DNA of 64,000 bases from CAWBXL01 sp963837365 (GTDB taxonomy: Bacteria; Acidobacteriota; Terriglobia; Terriglobales; Acidobacteriaceae): NCBI GenBank assembly GCA_963837365.1, contig CAWIMW010000001.1, positions 1,236,108 through 1,300,107 on the forward strand. Direction: 5' to 3'. The notes under the pieces were generated by a model. That model saw only the letters and a list, made by a program, of their open reading frames with translations. It was not told the origin of the DNA and ran no database searches. Positions 18,757-28,291 of the stretch are shown here, piece after piece; positions within the stretch are counted from its first letter, which is position 1, and each line of letters begins with the position of its first letter. A program made the position numbers and the translations under genes.

Positions 18757-19689
18757 ATGGGTAAGTCCACCCGCCGCGCATCTTCGTTTTCGATCAGCCT
18801 GCCGGCTACCTCTGCCAATCTGGGGCCGGGGTTTGACGCCGCTGCCCTGGCGTTTGACCTCCGCTTAAAAGTGACGGCGCGGCCAGCTAAAGAGTTCTCC
18901 ATCGCAGGCAGTGGTCGCGATTCCACTATTTGCGGCAGGCTCGAAAAGAATTTGATTCTCAGCACCTACTGCGAGGTGCTTCAGTCCGAAAACAAGCGGG
19001 TAATTCCGCTCGCCTTGCGTGTTGAAAATCAAGTTCCTATCGGGAAGGGATGCGGTTCATCAGCCTCGGCGCGCCTGGCGGGAATCGCCCTGGCCGATCA
19101 TTTCGGAAAGCTGCGCTGGCCCGACAGCAAGATCGTAGGCGAGGCCTCACGCCGCGAACATCACCCTGACAATGCCGCCGCCTGTTGGATGGGCGGCGTG
19201 GCCGTCGCCAAAATGTCGGGCGAAAGCGAAGCTCAAATTGCCCGCATCGTGCCGAAAGGGAAGTGGCCTCTGCTGTTTGCTGTGCCCGACCAGCCGCTCT
19301 CTACCGAAGAAGCGCGCCGGGTGCTGCCGGCCCAGTATTCCCGTGCCGATGCGGTCAGCAACATCCAGAATGCTATGTTGCTGGTGGCTGCGTTTGTTCA
19401 GGGACGCACTGATTTGCTGGCTTCCGCACTCGAAGATCGCATTCATCAGCCTTACCGTGCGGCTCTGTGTCCGTTGCTGCCAGCCTTGCAGAAGCTGACG
19501 GGGACGCCGGGAATTATGGGGTCTGTTCTCAGCGGAGCTGGGCCCTCCGTCCTGGTTTTCCTTGATCCGAAGGCAAAGGCCGCCAAAGTCAAGTCGCAGG
19601 TGGAGGCGCATCTTCGCGCCAGCGGGCTTACAGCAGAATTGATCTTAACTGGGATTGATCCAAAAGGAAGGGTGTTGAAGAAGACTTAG
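18757..19689 (+). CDS. thrB: Homoserine kinase
   Basis: 310 residues from the ATG at 18757, four bases after thrC. ThrB phosphorylates homoserine with ATP to supply thrC. The GHMP kinase marks are present: motif 1 LPATSANLGPGFDAAALAF, the phosphate loop PIGKGCGSSASARLAGI (the usual GLGSSAA reads GCGSSAS), and motif 3 GIMGSVLSGAGPSVLVF. The family length is about 300, so it is complete. Earlier in-frame starts would overlap thrC and have no ribosome site; the A-rich GGAGAAGCAAAACTAAAAAA stretch precedes the chosen start. The operon is thrC-thrB, with no aspartokinase or homoserine dehydrogenase nearby. Confidence 0.92.
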   Translation: MGKSTRRASSFSISLPATSANLGPGFDAAALAFDLRLKVTARPAKEFSIAGSGRDSTICGRLEKNLILSTYCEVLQSENKRVIPLALRVENQVPIGKGCGSSASARLAGIALADHFGKLRWPDSKIVGEASRREHHPDNAAACWMGGVAVAKMSGESEAQIARIVPKGKWPLLFAVPDQPLSTEEARRVLPAQYSRADAVSNIQNAMLLVAAFVQGRTDLLASALEDRIHQPYRAALCPLLPALQKLTGTPGIMGSVLSGAGPSVLVFLDPKAKAAKVKSQVEAHLRASGLTAELILTGIDPKGRVLKKT

Positions 19690-19699
19690 CAAGCCTGCA

Positions 19700-19903
19700 T
19701 TAAGCGAAATGAACTTGCTCGCTTTGTGCCGTAATCGTAAATAGATGGTCTTCAAAACTAAGCTGGGGATCCTTCGCAAACCTCTCCGGGTATGAGTTGA
19801 TAGCTTTCAGGAAATTCTCGATTTCCTGTTCGGCTTGGTATCGCAGCTTTATTTCCGTCAGGCTCTGAGTTACCGCCTGGATTCTCTCGTTGCGCATCAT
19901 CAT
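19700..19903 (-). CDS. Small conserved-looking hypothetical protein
   Basis: 67 residues beginning MMMRNERIQAVTQSLTEIKL. The composition is balanced and charged, with a helix-rich N-terminal half (QAEQEIENFLKAINSYPERF) and a short strand-like end (LFTITAQSEQVHF). It reads like a real cytosolic protein, not a shadow frame. A purine-rich GGGGG stretch sits directly before the ATG repeat, and any of three successive ATGs could be used. It is convergent with thrB, 10 bp from its stop. I recognise no family. The next 250 bp (19904-20151) contain nothing that I can identify. Confidence 0.5.
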   Translation of the reverse strand: MMMRNERIQAVTQSLTEIKLRYQAEQEIENFLKAINSYPERFAKDPQLSFEDHLFTITAQSEQVHFA

Positions 19904-20151
19904 CCCCCGAAGAACTTCGCCAACCGCACTTTCATCTGCATGACTACTCCCGGCGAAATCTAGTAATCAGCAGTGGGGGAAAGTAGAGATTACGATTTAA
20001 TCAGGAAGGTGTGAATAGCACGGGTGTGCCAGAAACATGCCCCTGAAACATTGGAAATTGGAATCATTGTGTGGGAAAACAACACTTTTGGGGGATGAAC
20101 CGCGCAGCGGCGACAGAATGCAGCATTGGGCCTGCCGCTACGCGGCCGTAG

Positions 20152-20712
20152 TTACTGGCGGCTGGCTGGCGGGATGATCCCATTCATCCGCAGGTATTCA
20201 ACCATCTGACCGTAGTGGTCGAAGCCGTGTCCTACCAATAACACTGCCATGCTCAGACGTGTGGTTGTGCCTTCGCCAAACGGGGACTTGATGGATCCTA
20301 CGGAATTTGTGTCATTGATGGTGCCTACAGCCTTATGCACGTACGCAAATGAATCCTTCAGGAACTGTACAATTTCCGCCTTGCTCTTCACCGCATCCGG
20401 CCCGTTCTCGCCGCCGGCCTCAACTGGAGGTTTCTCGCCAAGGATCGCCGACGCCACCATGTAATTCACCGCTGCCACGTGCTTTGCCTGCTGAGCAAAA
20501 GTGCGGACGCCTTTGAATTCCCCGCTGCTGGGCGCAAAGGAATATTTTTCCTCCGGCATGGCTTCAGCGGCGGGCACGAACTCGCCTTCGATGCCGGAAA
20601 CAGACTTGTCCAGCACCTGGGTCATGGTTGGGGCCGGTTTCGTGTCCTGAGCGAACAACGCGCTGGATGCCAACAACACCAGGCTGACAAGTATCCAATT
20701 TCTATTCTTCAT
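20152..20712 (-). CDS. Exported DinB-like protein
   Basis: About 186 residues from MKNRNW, with AAGGAG seven bases upstream; a longer frame without a ribosome site was not used. Residues 1-22 are a signal peptide (WILVSLVLLASSALFAQ). The rest is a four-helix DinB/YfiT-like bundle. Its metal-binding histidines are probably H in AKHVAAVNYMV and H in VGHGFDHYGQMVEYLR. DinB-like proteins include thiol-dependent hydrolases and transferases; an exported form with a signal peptide is common in Acidobacteriota, as I recall. It lies about 50 bp downstream of the permease gene on the same strand and may share its transcript. Confidence 0.78.
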   Translation of the reverse strand: MKNRNWILVSLVLLASSALFAQDTKPAPTMTQVLDKSVSGIEGEFVPAAEAMPEEKYSFAPSSGEFKGVRTFAQQAKHVAAVNYMVASAILGEKPPVEAGGENGPDAVKSKAEIVQFLKDSFAYVHKAVGTINDTNSVGSIKSPFGEGTTTRLSMAVLLVGHGFDHYGQMVEYLRMNGIIPPASRQ

Positions 20713-20763
20713 GGGATCTCCTTGCGATCTTTTTTGAACTCTTCTCGCGCAACGCATTCTATC

Positions 20764-22236
20764 TCACTCGGTATCCGCCTGCGATTTCACGGGAAACGGC
20801 CACTCATGGTTCCGCCATGCGCGGGCCAGATAGAGCAATGCTCCGGTGATCAGCACAACCAATGCGTAATTGATCTGTTTATGCGAGTTGGTTCGCGAGA
20901 CCAGAACATAGATAAAGCCCAAAGAGGCGAGTATCGCTGGAACCGGATAAAGCCACATGCGGAAGGGTCGAGGCAAATCCGGACGGCGGATGCGCAACAC
21001 GATCAATCCAACTGCTTGGACCAGGAACTGGAGGGTGATGCGAATTACCACCAATGCTGCAATCACGTCAGCCAACGACAGAAAGCAACACAGAACGGCA
21101 ACCGCGGCCAATGCTAGAAGGGAAACATAGGGAAAACGGTGCTCGGGATGGACCCGGGCAAAGACGCGGAAGTAATTTCCGTCCAGGGCTGCTGCGAACG
21201 GCACCCGTGAATAGCCCAGCATCAGGGAGAAAACTGATGCGAACGCCGTCCACATGACCAGGCCCGTTACCAGGTTGGCGGCCCATGAGCCATAAATTCT
21301 CTGCATGAAAATGGAGACCACATAGAGCTTGTTATTTCCCGCGCCGGATTGCATCAGCTCCTGCCAGGGGACGACTCCAAGGATGCTGAGGTTCATCACA
21401 ATGTACAGGCTTGCAACCAGCACGATCGAGAGCAACAACGCGCGGGGGATATTCTTTGTCGGTTCCTTTATCTCGTCACCAAGAAAGCAAACGTTGTAAT
21501 AGCCCCAGTAGTCGTAGGTGGCAATCAGCATGGCGGAGCCCAATCCCAGGAAGAATTGAGGAGAAAGGTGGAACGCTCCGGGAGGGAAACTCAGGGCCCT
21601 CGCCAGGTTGAAGTGGGTCAGGCCGGAGATGATGATCCAGGTTATTGTGCCAACCACACCGCCCAACAGCACTTTCGACATCCAGCCAACGCTGGTGATC
21701 TTGCGATAAAGAAGCACAAGGGCTACCAACACCACACCAATTGCGACGAAGGTGGCGCCGGAAACCAGCCAGCGAACCTCGAGCGATCCCAGATGCGCGA
21801 AATTCAGTGACCAGGTGTGGGAGAGATAGGGGTGTTCGAGATTTGGCCAGAAGAAGGAAACATAACCTGCCAGGCCAATTGCTCCGGAGGCGATGGAAAG
21901 CGGCGCGGTAAAGGAGAGTTGCCAGATAAAGAGGAAAGAAATCAGTTTTCCCAGCCGCTTGGGCCCGTAAATCTCGCGCAGGTAACGATACGACCCGCCT
22001 GATCCCGGCATGGCCGCACCCAGTTCGGCCCATACCAGTCCGTCACAGATGGCAAAAAAGGCGCCCAGAATCCACCCCAGCATCGCCTGTGGACCACCCA
22101 TGGCGCTGATGATGAGAGGAATGGTAATGAACGGCCCCACGCCGATCATGTCAATCATGTTCAGCGCGGTGGCAGTGCCGAGGCCGACGCCGCGAATCAG
22201 TTGGTCGTTGGTGGCTGGTCGCTGGTCGTTGGCCAT
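20764..22236 (-). CDS. APC superfamily amino acid permease
   Basis: 490 residues with about 12 membrane helices. The start of helix 1 carries the substrate-binding GVGPFITIP stretch, and helix 3 follows with ELGAAMPGSGGSYRYLREIYG, a classic APC motif. Other marks are DEIKEPTKNIPRALLLSIV after helix 6 and RVPFAAALDGNYFRVFARVHPEHRFPYVSLL. The protein imports or exchanges amino acids or related compounds across the inner membrane; specificity is not readable. The N-terminal MANDQRPATNDQL may be over-called, since the matching DNA is a low-complexity tandem (TTGGTCGTTGGTGGCTGGTCGCTGGTCGTTGG). A start nearer to LIRGVGLG is possible. Confidence 0.85.
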   Translation of the reverse strand: MANDQRPATNDQLIRGVGLGTATALNMIDMIGVGPFITIPLIISAMGGPQAMLGWILGAFFAICDGLVWAELGAAMPGSGGSYRYLREIYGPKRLGKLISFLFIWQLSFTAPLSIASGAIGLAGYVSFFWPNLEHPYLSHTWSLNFAHLGSLEVRWLVSGATFVAIGVVLVALVLLYRKITSVGWMSKVLLGGVVGTITWIIISGLTHFNLARALSFPPGAFHLSPQFFLGLGSAMLIATYDYWGYYNVCFLGDEIKEPTKNIPRALLLSIVLVASLYIVMNLSILGVVPWQELMQSGAGNNKLYVVSIFMQRIYGSWAANLVTGLVMWTAFASVFSLMLGYSRVPFAAALDGNYFRVFARVHPEHRFPYVSLLALAAVAVLCCFLSLADVIAALVVIRITLQFLVQAVGLIVLRIRRPDLPRPFRMWLYPVPAILASLGFIYVLVSRTNSHKQINYALVVLITGALLYLARAWRNHEWPFPVKSQADTE

Positions 22237-22290
22237 TGGCTTTTGGGTGGAGCTGGGCTGGGAACCCCTGCTCCACCTGTTTACCGTCGG

Positions 22291-25047
22291 TTAATGTCCC
22301 GCATCCAACAAATTCACAAACAGCCGAATCGCTCCCGGGACTCCCGCGGGCAATTCACGGAAAAAAGCATATCCCGTGTAGAGATAGGTCCCTTTTCCAT
22401 ATTGCGCTCGCAGTAACCCGCCTTTGAGTGGCTGCTCTCCGGGGTCATGGGACGAAAGCAAAGGCTTGAAATGATCATCCCACTGGTCCACAAAATTGAG
22501 TCCGCGTTCCTGGACCCAACCCTCGAAATCACGCTGAGTGATTTCATTGGGTGCATGGAAGACACTGTTTTCGGGAGCAAGTATTTCCACCGGAGCTTCT
22601 TCCACCGAAACCCGTGCGCGGCCGATTTGCGCGGGGTAGGGGGTGAAGTGGCCGCTATTGAAGTCTCCAACTCCAGCGTTGTACTGCACAACCAGAGTGC
22701 CGCCGGCGGAAACGTAGTCAAGCAACTTTTTGTTGTTTGCGGCGACCTCTTTTTGCGTGTCGTAGGCGCGGATTCCGAGCACAATGGTTCCGTATCTGCT
22801 CAAATCTTCACTGCCAAGTTTTTCGGCGGGAATCAAGGTTACATCTAGGCCGATCTGCTGCAATAGCGTAGGAATATCGTCCCCTGCACCCATGATGTAG
22901 CCGATCTTCAAATCCTTGGGGATCTTGACGTCTACGATGCTGACACGCTGGGTGGCTGGTTGGTAGTAGTAGAAACTGGCCAGGTCTTCGCGGCTGACCA
23001 GCGAATATCCCTCGCTGAATGTAGTGCCGCGCGCGTCGAGCACGGCATGAATCTCTGATCTGCCTTCCTTGGCAGCCGAAGGAAATACCTTGAACTCAAA
23101 ATATTGTTTTTCGCCGCGTTGCTTGAATTCCACCGGAAGCTCCGCAGGTTCGGAGCGCCAGCCAGATGGTAAATCCAGATGAAGTTTCCCGGTGTTGCTT
23201 CCAGCCAGGTTGCAGGCGACCATGACTTTGACATTGCTTTCCGTTCCGCCAACCGGGATGACTTGCTCTCCCGGTTCCAGCATGACAGAGTATGCCGGAA
23301 CTATGGCAACCGGCCGTTTGTCTGGCCTGCCCTCATCGTTGATAAATTCGGCAACCACCGGAACCGAAATCCTGCCGTCCAACGTCTGGTCATGGTGTTT
23401 CGGCGCCAGCTGCGAGAGTTTTGATCCTGCTGACTGCGCTGAATACTCAACCTGCACCCAAAATTCGGGAGGGGGGAACGGAAGCGTCTGGAATTTTGGG
23501 TCGTCGATGATGTTGACGCTATCTGTCGCCGGATTGTTGCGATGCCAATAGGGGCGCGTATATTCGGCACTGGTTTCGACGGTTACTTGAAAATTGGCAT
23601 AGTAATCTTCTCCCGGCGCCAGGCTTCGCATGGTGCTCTTATAACTCTTCACGGCAAATCCCGGGGGTGTTTTTAACTGCGCATCGCGAATTTCCATGAA
23701 CAACTTGGAGCCATTGTGGAATTTGGCGATGAGCGGAACCGTCTGCCCCGGCGAAATCATGGTCAGAGCATCCTTTTCACGGGGAATCTCCGATTCCGGT
23801 CCCTTGGGTCTGGCGACTGTCGCCAGCAGGGAAACGTTCAACGCCAGATTGGCGGCAGTTTCGCACTGCTCTTGTTTTTCGCGCAGGAGGGAAAGAATCT
23901 GCGATTTTCCCGGCCCGAGGTCAGTCTGCTCAATACGATTCACCAGTGCGTCGAGCAGATCGAGGGCTTGCAATAACGGGAGTGCTGCCTGATCTGGATG
24001 GTCGCTGGCCTCGTCCGCGTCATGAATCTTCTCTGCAATTTGCGTTAGCGAGCGCTGCAACAAGGGGAAGTTGTTCTTATCCGGCCCGAATCGCCCCGTC
24101 AGCCCTTGCAAGCTGGTGTCAACTCCATCGAAAAAATCCTTCTCGGGTCCGCCCTGGCCAGGGATCACTGAAGCGGCCAGCTTGTAGAACGTCCAGCGGT
24201 TTCCCGGCTCCACCGACCAGCCGCCAGCTCCCTGCGAAAGTTGGTGACGCAGCCCTTCCATCGCAAACTGTATGTAGGATTTGCCCAGCAGCGGATCAAC
24301 CTGCCCGGTATTCAATTTGACCGTGTAATTTTCATCTGGACAGGTGCTGGCGCCGAAGCCGCAGACATTTCCGATATAGAGTTTTTTCGCCTGCCATGGC
24401 TGCAAGCCTTGTTTAATTTGTTCGGGAAAACGGCTCGGATCAGCCGCTGCCTTATAAGCCTCCTGCGCCAGAATGGAGGAGGCTTGATGATGCCCGTGCC
24501 CATCGCGGCTGGTTCCCGAGAATCGGGCCACCACTACATCTGGTCGGAAAGTTCGGATCACGCGCACGATGTCTGCGAGCGCGGTATCGTGTCCACCCCA
24601 CTTTTGGAAAGTTTCCTCCGGACTTTTGGAAAAACCAAAATCGGCTGCGTGGGAAAAACGCTGCTGCACGCCGTAGTACCGGTCCGACGCAGTGAGTTCC
24701 AGGGACCGCAACACCCCCAGCACATCAAACAGGCTGCTGCCAACTTTGTTCTGTCCACCCTCTCCGCGGGTCAACGTCATCAGCGTTGTGGACACGCCTT
24801 TGCCGCGCGCTTCCAGGGTCAACATCCCGCCATCTTCGTCGTCGGGGTGGGCAACCACCTGTAGCAGGCGCCCGGTTGTGCCCAGCTTGCGGAGTTCCAG
24901 TTTCAGTCCATTAACCCCGGTGTCCTGCGGCAGGGGATCAAGTGCGTCGGTCACTCCATTCTGCGCAAACAGGCTTGGCGTCAGCAAAGCAATTGCAAGC
25001 AGAATGGAGAGAGGCCAGTAGGCCGCCCGCCCCTTGTTGAAGGTCAT
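22291..25047 (-). CDS. Exported PIG-L (LmbE-like) deacetylase with large C-terminal extension
   Basis: About 918 residues from MTFNKGRAAYW; upstream ATG/TTG codons to 25110 would only lengthen the signal region. A signal peptide (LSILLAIALLTPSLFAQ) leads into a PIG-L fold. The zinc motif is AHPDDED near residue 64, and the other ligand histidines are in RDGHGHHQAS. PIG-L enzymes remove acetyl groups from N-acetylglucosamine-type sugars. After residue 430 come beta-sandwich segments of the NEW3 kind. The C-terminal domain (GYIMGAGDDIPTLLQQIGLDV...YGTIVLGIRAYDT...GGTLVVQY) resembles a glutamine-amidotransferase-like Rossmann fold. Domain order fits large secreted Acidobacteriota homologues. Confidence 0.82.
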   Translation of the reverse strand: MTFNKGRAAYWPLSILLAIALLTPSLFAQNGVTDALDPLPQDTGVNGLKLELRKLGTTGRLLQVVAHPDDEDGGMLTLEARGKGVSTTLMTLTRGEGGQNKVGSSLFDVLGVLRSLELTASDRYYGVQQRFSHAADFGFSKSPEETFQKWGGHDTALADIVRVIRTFRPDVVVARFSGTSRDGHGHHQASSILAQEAYKAAADPSRFPEQIKQGLQPWQAKKLYIGNVCGFGASTCPDENYTVKLNTGQVDPLLGKSYIQFAMEGLRHQLSQGAGGWSVEPGNRWTFYKLAASVIPGQGGPEKDFFDGVDTSLQGLTGRFGPDKNNFPLLQRSLTQIAEKIHDADEASDHPDQAALPLLQALDLLDALVNRIEQTDLGPGKSQILSLLREKQEQCETAANLALNVSLLATVARPKGPESEIPREKDALTMISPGQTVPLIAKFHNGSKLFMEIRDAQLKTPPGFAVKSYKSTMRSLAPGEDYYANFQVTVETSAEYTRPYWHRNNPATDSVNIIDDPKFQTLPFPPPEFWVQVEYSAQSAGSKLSQLAPKHHDQTLDGRISVPVVAEFINDEGRPDKRPVAIVPAYSVMLEPGEQVIPVGGTESNVKVMVACNLAGSNTGKLHLDLPSGWRSEPAELPVEFKQRGEKQYFEFKVFPSAAKEGRSEIHAVLDARGTTFSEGYSLVSREDLASFYYYQPATQRVSIVDVKIPKDLKIGYIMGAGDDIPTLLQQIGLDVTLIPAEKLGSEDLSRYGTIVLGIRAYDTQKEVAANNKKLLDYVSAGGTLVVQYNAGVGDFNSGHFTPYPAQIGRARVSVEEAPVEILAPENSVFHAPNEITQRDFEGWVQERGLNFVDQWDDHFKPLLSSHDPGEQPLKGGLLRAQYGKGTYLYTGYAFFRELPAGVPGAIRLFVNLLDAGH

Positions 25048-25238
25048 GCCAATCGGATTGTCAGAGCGATAGGGAGGAAGCAATGGTTTCGCGTGCATTT
25101 GTAGGTTCAAGGTTGCGTCGTCACAGTATGCCAGAAGTGATCACCAGCAAACCGTACCGACACTAAAAAATCCTAACTCTTGCGCAAGTGTGTTAGAAAG
25201 TAAGGCGTTCAAAAACCGACCTCTTTATTGGAGGATAG

Positions 25239-26174
25239 ATGCGCAGATTTCGATTCACGACCGTGCTGTTGTTTGTCTTTTGTGGGTGTCTGGTTTCTTA
25301 TGCCCAGCTATCGGAAGTCGAAAAGGCCAGCGTGCTGGTCGGCAACCATTTTGATGTAGACGCGAATGTTATCTATAAAACCGCCAGTAATTATGAGGCA
25401 AAACTTGATGTTTACTATTCGCCGAAACAGGATGCGAATACCCCGGTCGTGATGATGATCCATGGTGGCGGCTGGATCGCCGGCACCAAAGAGCAGGGGG
25501 TCCTGTACATCATGCCGCTCCTGCAAATGGGTTTTGCTGTGGTGAACGTGGAATACCGTATGGGCCCGGTCGCGCTGGCTCCGGCTGCGGTTGAAGACTG
25601 CCTTTGCGCGCTGCACTGGATCGGCCGCAATGCCAAGAAGTATCACTTCGATCTGAGCAAAGTGGTAATTACCGGCGGATCAGCGGGTGGGCACCTGGCG
25701 CTGACCACCGCCATGATTCCTCCTTCCGCGGGCTTTGAGAACGAGTGTCTGGCGGAAGATGACTACGGCTGGACCGGCAAATTCATCGAGAACCGGCCGC
25801 CGGTCGCTGCCGTGATTAACTGGTTTGGGATTACCGATGTCAACGACATGCTGGAGGGCCCGAACAAGCATGGCTACGCCGTGTCATGGCTGGGCAGCTT
25901 GCCCAATCGTGAAGACCTGGCCAAGCGTCTGTCTCCCTTAACCTACGTGCGTCCGGGACTCCCGCCCATTCTTACCATCCATGGCGACAATGACAAATTG
26001 GTGCCTTACTCCCACGCGGTGCGGCTGCACGCGGCCCTAACCAAGGCGGGGGTGAAAAATCAGCTTTACACCGTCTCCGGCGGCGGCCACGGCGGATTCA
26101 CCGACGAACAGGAACTCACGGCGTGGGAGGTTACCCGTGCGTTCCTGGTCAGCACTGGAGTTCTGGCCAAGTAG
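25239..26174 (+). CDS. Exported alpha/beta-hydrolase (esterase/lipase, BD-FAE-like)
   Basis: 311 residues. A signal peptide occupies residues 1-22 (TVLLFVFCGCLVSYAQ). The oxyanion-hole motif HGGGW starts at residue 75, and the nucleophile elbow GGSAGG has Ser148. The acid is probably the Asp in LTIHGDNDKLVPYSHA, and the catalytic His is in GGGHGGF. The HGGGW-GxSxGG combination belongs to the hormone-sensitive-lipase/carbohydrate esterase group. It probably removes acyl groups from a carbohydrate or lipid outside the cytoplasm. TTGGAGG precedes the ATG. It is divergent from the PIG-L deacetylase, and both would act on acylated sugars outside the cytoplasm, which is suggestive only. Confidence 0.85.
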   Translation: MRRFRFTTVLLFVFCGCLVSYAQLSEVEKASVLVGNHFDVDANVIYKTASNYEAKLDVYYSPKQDANTPVVMMIHGGGWIAGTKEQGVLYIMPLLQMGFAVVNVEYRMGPVALAPAAVEDCLCALHWIGRNAKKYHFDLSKVVITGGSAGGHLALTTAMIPPSAGFENECLAEDDYGWTGKFIENRPPVAAVINWFGITDVNDMLEGPNKHGYAVSWLGSLPNREDLAKRLSPLTYVRPGLPPILTIHGDNDKLVPYSHAVRLHAALTKAGVKNQLYTVSGGGHGGFTDEQELTAWEVTRAFLVSTGVLAK

Positions 26175-26307
26175 TTCGCAGCTTGGAATTCGCTAATCAG
26201 CGGCTGAATTCAGGTTTCTAATGCGTTATCCTGTACCCAGGACAGCATTCTTGCTAGAATGTCCGGTCTTAAATAAGTGCTGTATAGATCAGGGAGATTG
26301 ACGCTCT

Positions 26308-26571
26308 ATGGCATACGTGATCGCAGAACCGTGCATCGGGACCAAGGACACCGCTTGTGTGGACGCCTGCCCGGTGGATTGCATTCACCCGAAAAAGGAC
26401 GAAGAAGGATACGCGACCGAAGAGTTGCTCTACATTGATCCGGTCGAATGTATTGACTGCGGCGCCTGCGTGCCGGTGTGTCCGGTATCGGCCATTTTCG
26501 TGCTGGATGATCTGCCGGAGAAGTGGGCAGCTTTCACCGCGCGCAACGCGGCGTACTACGGGCGCGAGTAA
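26308..26571 (+). CDS. fdxA: 7Fe ferredoxin (3Fe-4S/4Fe-4S)
   Basis: 87 residues. Cysteines C9, C17, C21 and C25 (pattern C-x7-C-x3-C-x3-C), together with C48, C51, C54 and C58 (CxxCxxCxxxCP), match the seven-iron ferredoxins. In these the first cluster is 3Fe-4S (one ligand position spaced apart) and the second is 4Fe-4S. The C-terminal region DDLPEKWAAFTARNAAYY is typical. It is a small soluble electron carrier; partners are unknown. AGGGAG lies ten bases upstream of the ATG. A probable terminator follows at 26597-26634, so it is likely monocistronic. The symbol is given by analogy with FdxA-type proteins. Confidence 0.88.
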   Translation: MAYVIAEPCIGTKDTACVDACPVDCIHPKKDEEGYATEELLYIDPVECIDCGACVPVCPVSAIFVLDDLPEKWAAFTARNAAYYGRE

Positions 26572-26596
26572 CGCGTAGACCGAGTTTCTTTTTGAG

Positions 26597-26634
26597 AAGG
26601 CGCACTTGTGTTTCTCACAGGCGCGCCTTTTGCT
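26597..26634 (+). terminator. Probable terminator after the ferredoxin gene
   Basis: AAGGCGC at 26597-26603 pairs exactly with GCGCCTT at 26623-26629, and an inner TGTG/CACA pair closes a small loop. The T tract after it is short and interrupted, so termination strength is uncertain. Confidence 0.55.
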
Positions 26635-26700
26635 TTGAGGATGCCCCGTCCTGGTCGTTCCCGTTTTTGGAACGACAGGACGGGGGCTGGTGAGTTAATG

Positions 26701-28116
26701 TCACGGCTGTTCTTGGGTAATACAAGCAGCGATATCGCTGCCATTCAGACCACAAACATTCCCATGCCAACGCAGGGTTTGCGGACCTTCGCCCACCAGA
26801 ACTTGACGGAAATCCTGCCCAGCACAAACTCCCCCAACCCAGGTATGGTCACAGTCGCTCGTTATTGTCGCGTGACCGAAGATGCAGGCGAGCCGCCCAT
26901 CGTTTGACACCGCGCAAGTACCGTCTTTCCACATGAGGACCTTACCTGCCTTGATCTCGCTATAGGCTTGGCCAGAACAAACTTCGCCGAGCCATGTCTG
27001 TCGGCAACTATTGGTTACTGGCACGCTCTGCGGCTGTGAACTTTTTGTTGGAGCGAACTTCGCTTCGCTCGATTCCTGGTTCGAGCCCCTTTTGCGAAGC
27101 TCTGCGTGGATTGCAGCTTCATCCCAGCCCCCTTCTTTCAAGGACTGCACGAGGGCATCGACCTGCATGTTAGGTATAAATACTCGTTTCCATCTGTCAA
27201 GAAGTTGGTCGCTATCGTTAAGCCAGTGAATAATATTCCGAGCACGTTGGGGCGAGACAGTATGCCGGTCATCAATCCAGACCTTCGAAAGTGCCTCTTG
27301 AGTGTTAGTTTGTGCTGCCCACCACTGTGCTGCCTGGAGAGCACCGTTTTCTTGGTGACCCATTTTCATGAGAACGGTTGCAAATTCGTCTGCGGCATCC
27401 TCGTTGTCCCACATTGGGAGACCCCATCCACGAAGCAGCGTATGCCCCAACTCATGAAAGAATACGAACGCTATTGCCGATTCCAGATGCCGTTTCCCCA
27501 GGTCGTTGATCAATTCAGAGCACAATGTGATGTTTGGGTTGGAGAACGCATTTACCAGTCCGCAATGACGGATAGCAATGTTGAAATCGGGGAAAATAAA
27601 AGCCTTTTTTAACGCTTGGTACTGTTTTTCCAATGAATTTTCTAGATTTTTGCTCTCAGGAGTTGGTTCTGGCAAAACAGCAAAAACATTCAGTCTCACC
27701 GTGCGTGACAAAAGCCACGCTCTCCGATTGTCGAGGATGAGGTAATAGATGCTCGTCTGTGGAGCCGTAAACTCATACTTTGCACCTTTGTTAATTGCTC
27801 CTGAGGTTCCTTTGAAAAATGCAAACGGTTGGTGCGCTTGGAACCGCTGATAATTCGGCTCATCCAGCAGCCAAACATCTATTCGATCGTTAGCTCCTCC
27901 CTCAAGAATCGCAAACGCAGCGGTCAGTCTTGTGCCACGTGTCAGAGTAAAGTTGAATCCGGAGATATCTTTGGCACGGATAGTAATAGTGTTGTCTAGC
28001 AGAACTGTTGATGGTTCCACGTATACGTGGGAACCGCTGGCGAACGTGGGTTCTTCAGTTTGTGCGGTCGCCAAAAAGGAAACCAGGACACTCAGCAGGA
28101 CAAATAGCTTTCTCAC
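26701..28116 (-). CDS. Exported DUF4344-like metallopeptidase with repeated C-terminal Cys modules
   Basis: 471 residues with a signal peptide (FVLLSVLVSFLATAQ). Residues 30-150 are beta-rich and resemble a PPC-type domain (YYLILDNRRAWLLSRTVRLNV). The central domain has the zinc motif HELGH followed by WDNEDAADEFA, as in DUF4344 putative metallopeptidases, where the later acidic residue completes the site. After a linker, two tandem modules of about 45 residues repeat: TWLGEVCSGQAYSEI...GTCAVSNDGRLACI and TWVGGVCAGQDFRQV...NVCGLNGSDIAACI. The repeats probably form disulfide-bonded binding domains. It stands alone between the ferredoxin and recO. Whether it is an active protease is not shown. 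Confidence 0.75.
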   Translation of the reverse strand: MRKLFVLLSVLVSFLATAQTEEPTFASGSHVYVEPSTVLLDNTITIRAKDISGFNFTLTRGTRLTAAFAILEGGANDRIDVWLLDEPNYQRFQAHQPFAFFKGTSGAINKGAKYEFTAPQTSIYYLILDNRRAWLLSRTVRLNVFAVLPEPTPESKNLENSLEKQYQALKKAFIFPDFNIAIRHCGLVNAFSNPNITLCSELINDLGKRHLESAIAFVFFHELGHTLLRGWGLPMWDNEDAADEFATVLMKMGHQENGALQAAQWWAAQTNTQEALSKVWIDDRHTVSPQRARNIIHWLNDSDQLLDRWKRVFIPNMQVDALVQSLKEGGWDEAAIHAELRKRGSNQESSEAKFAPTKSSQPQSVPVTNSCRQTWLGEVCSGQAYSEIKAGKVLMWKDGTCAVSNDGRLACIFGHATITSDCDHTWVGGVCAGQDFRQVLVGEGPQTLRWHGNVCGLNGSDIAACITQEQP

Positions 28117-28291
28117 ATCAATACCTCCACTGCAGCGGTAAGTATGTCTTGCAAGCGGTAGTTGCCGAAGATTACGGAGGTAATTTCAGGATCGGCATGG
28201 TCAAGCGTGCTAGCCTAAATTCGATTCCAGCCAAATAGCTGACGGCTGGCCTTTCTTCTATTACAATCATCCCTTAGCCTGCTGGGCTTCC

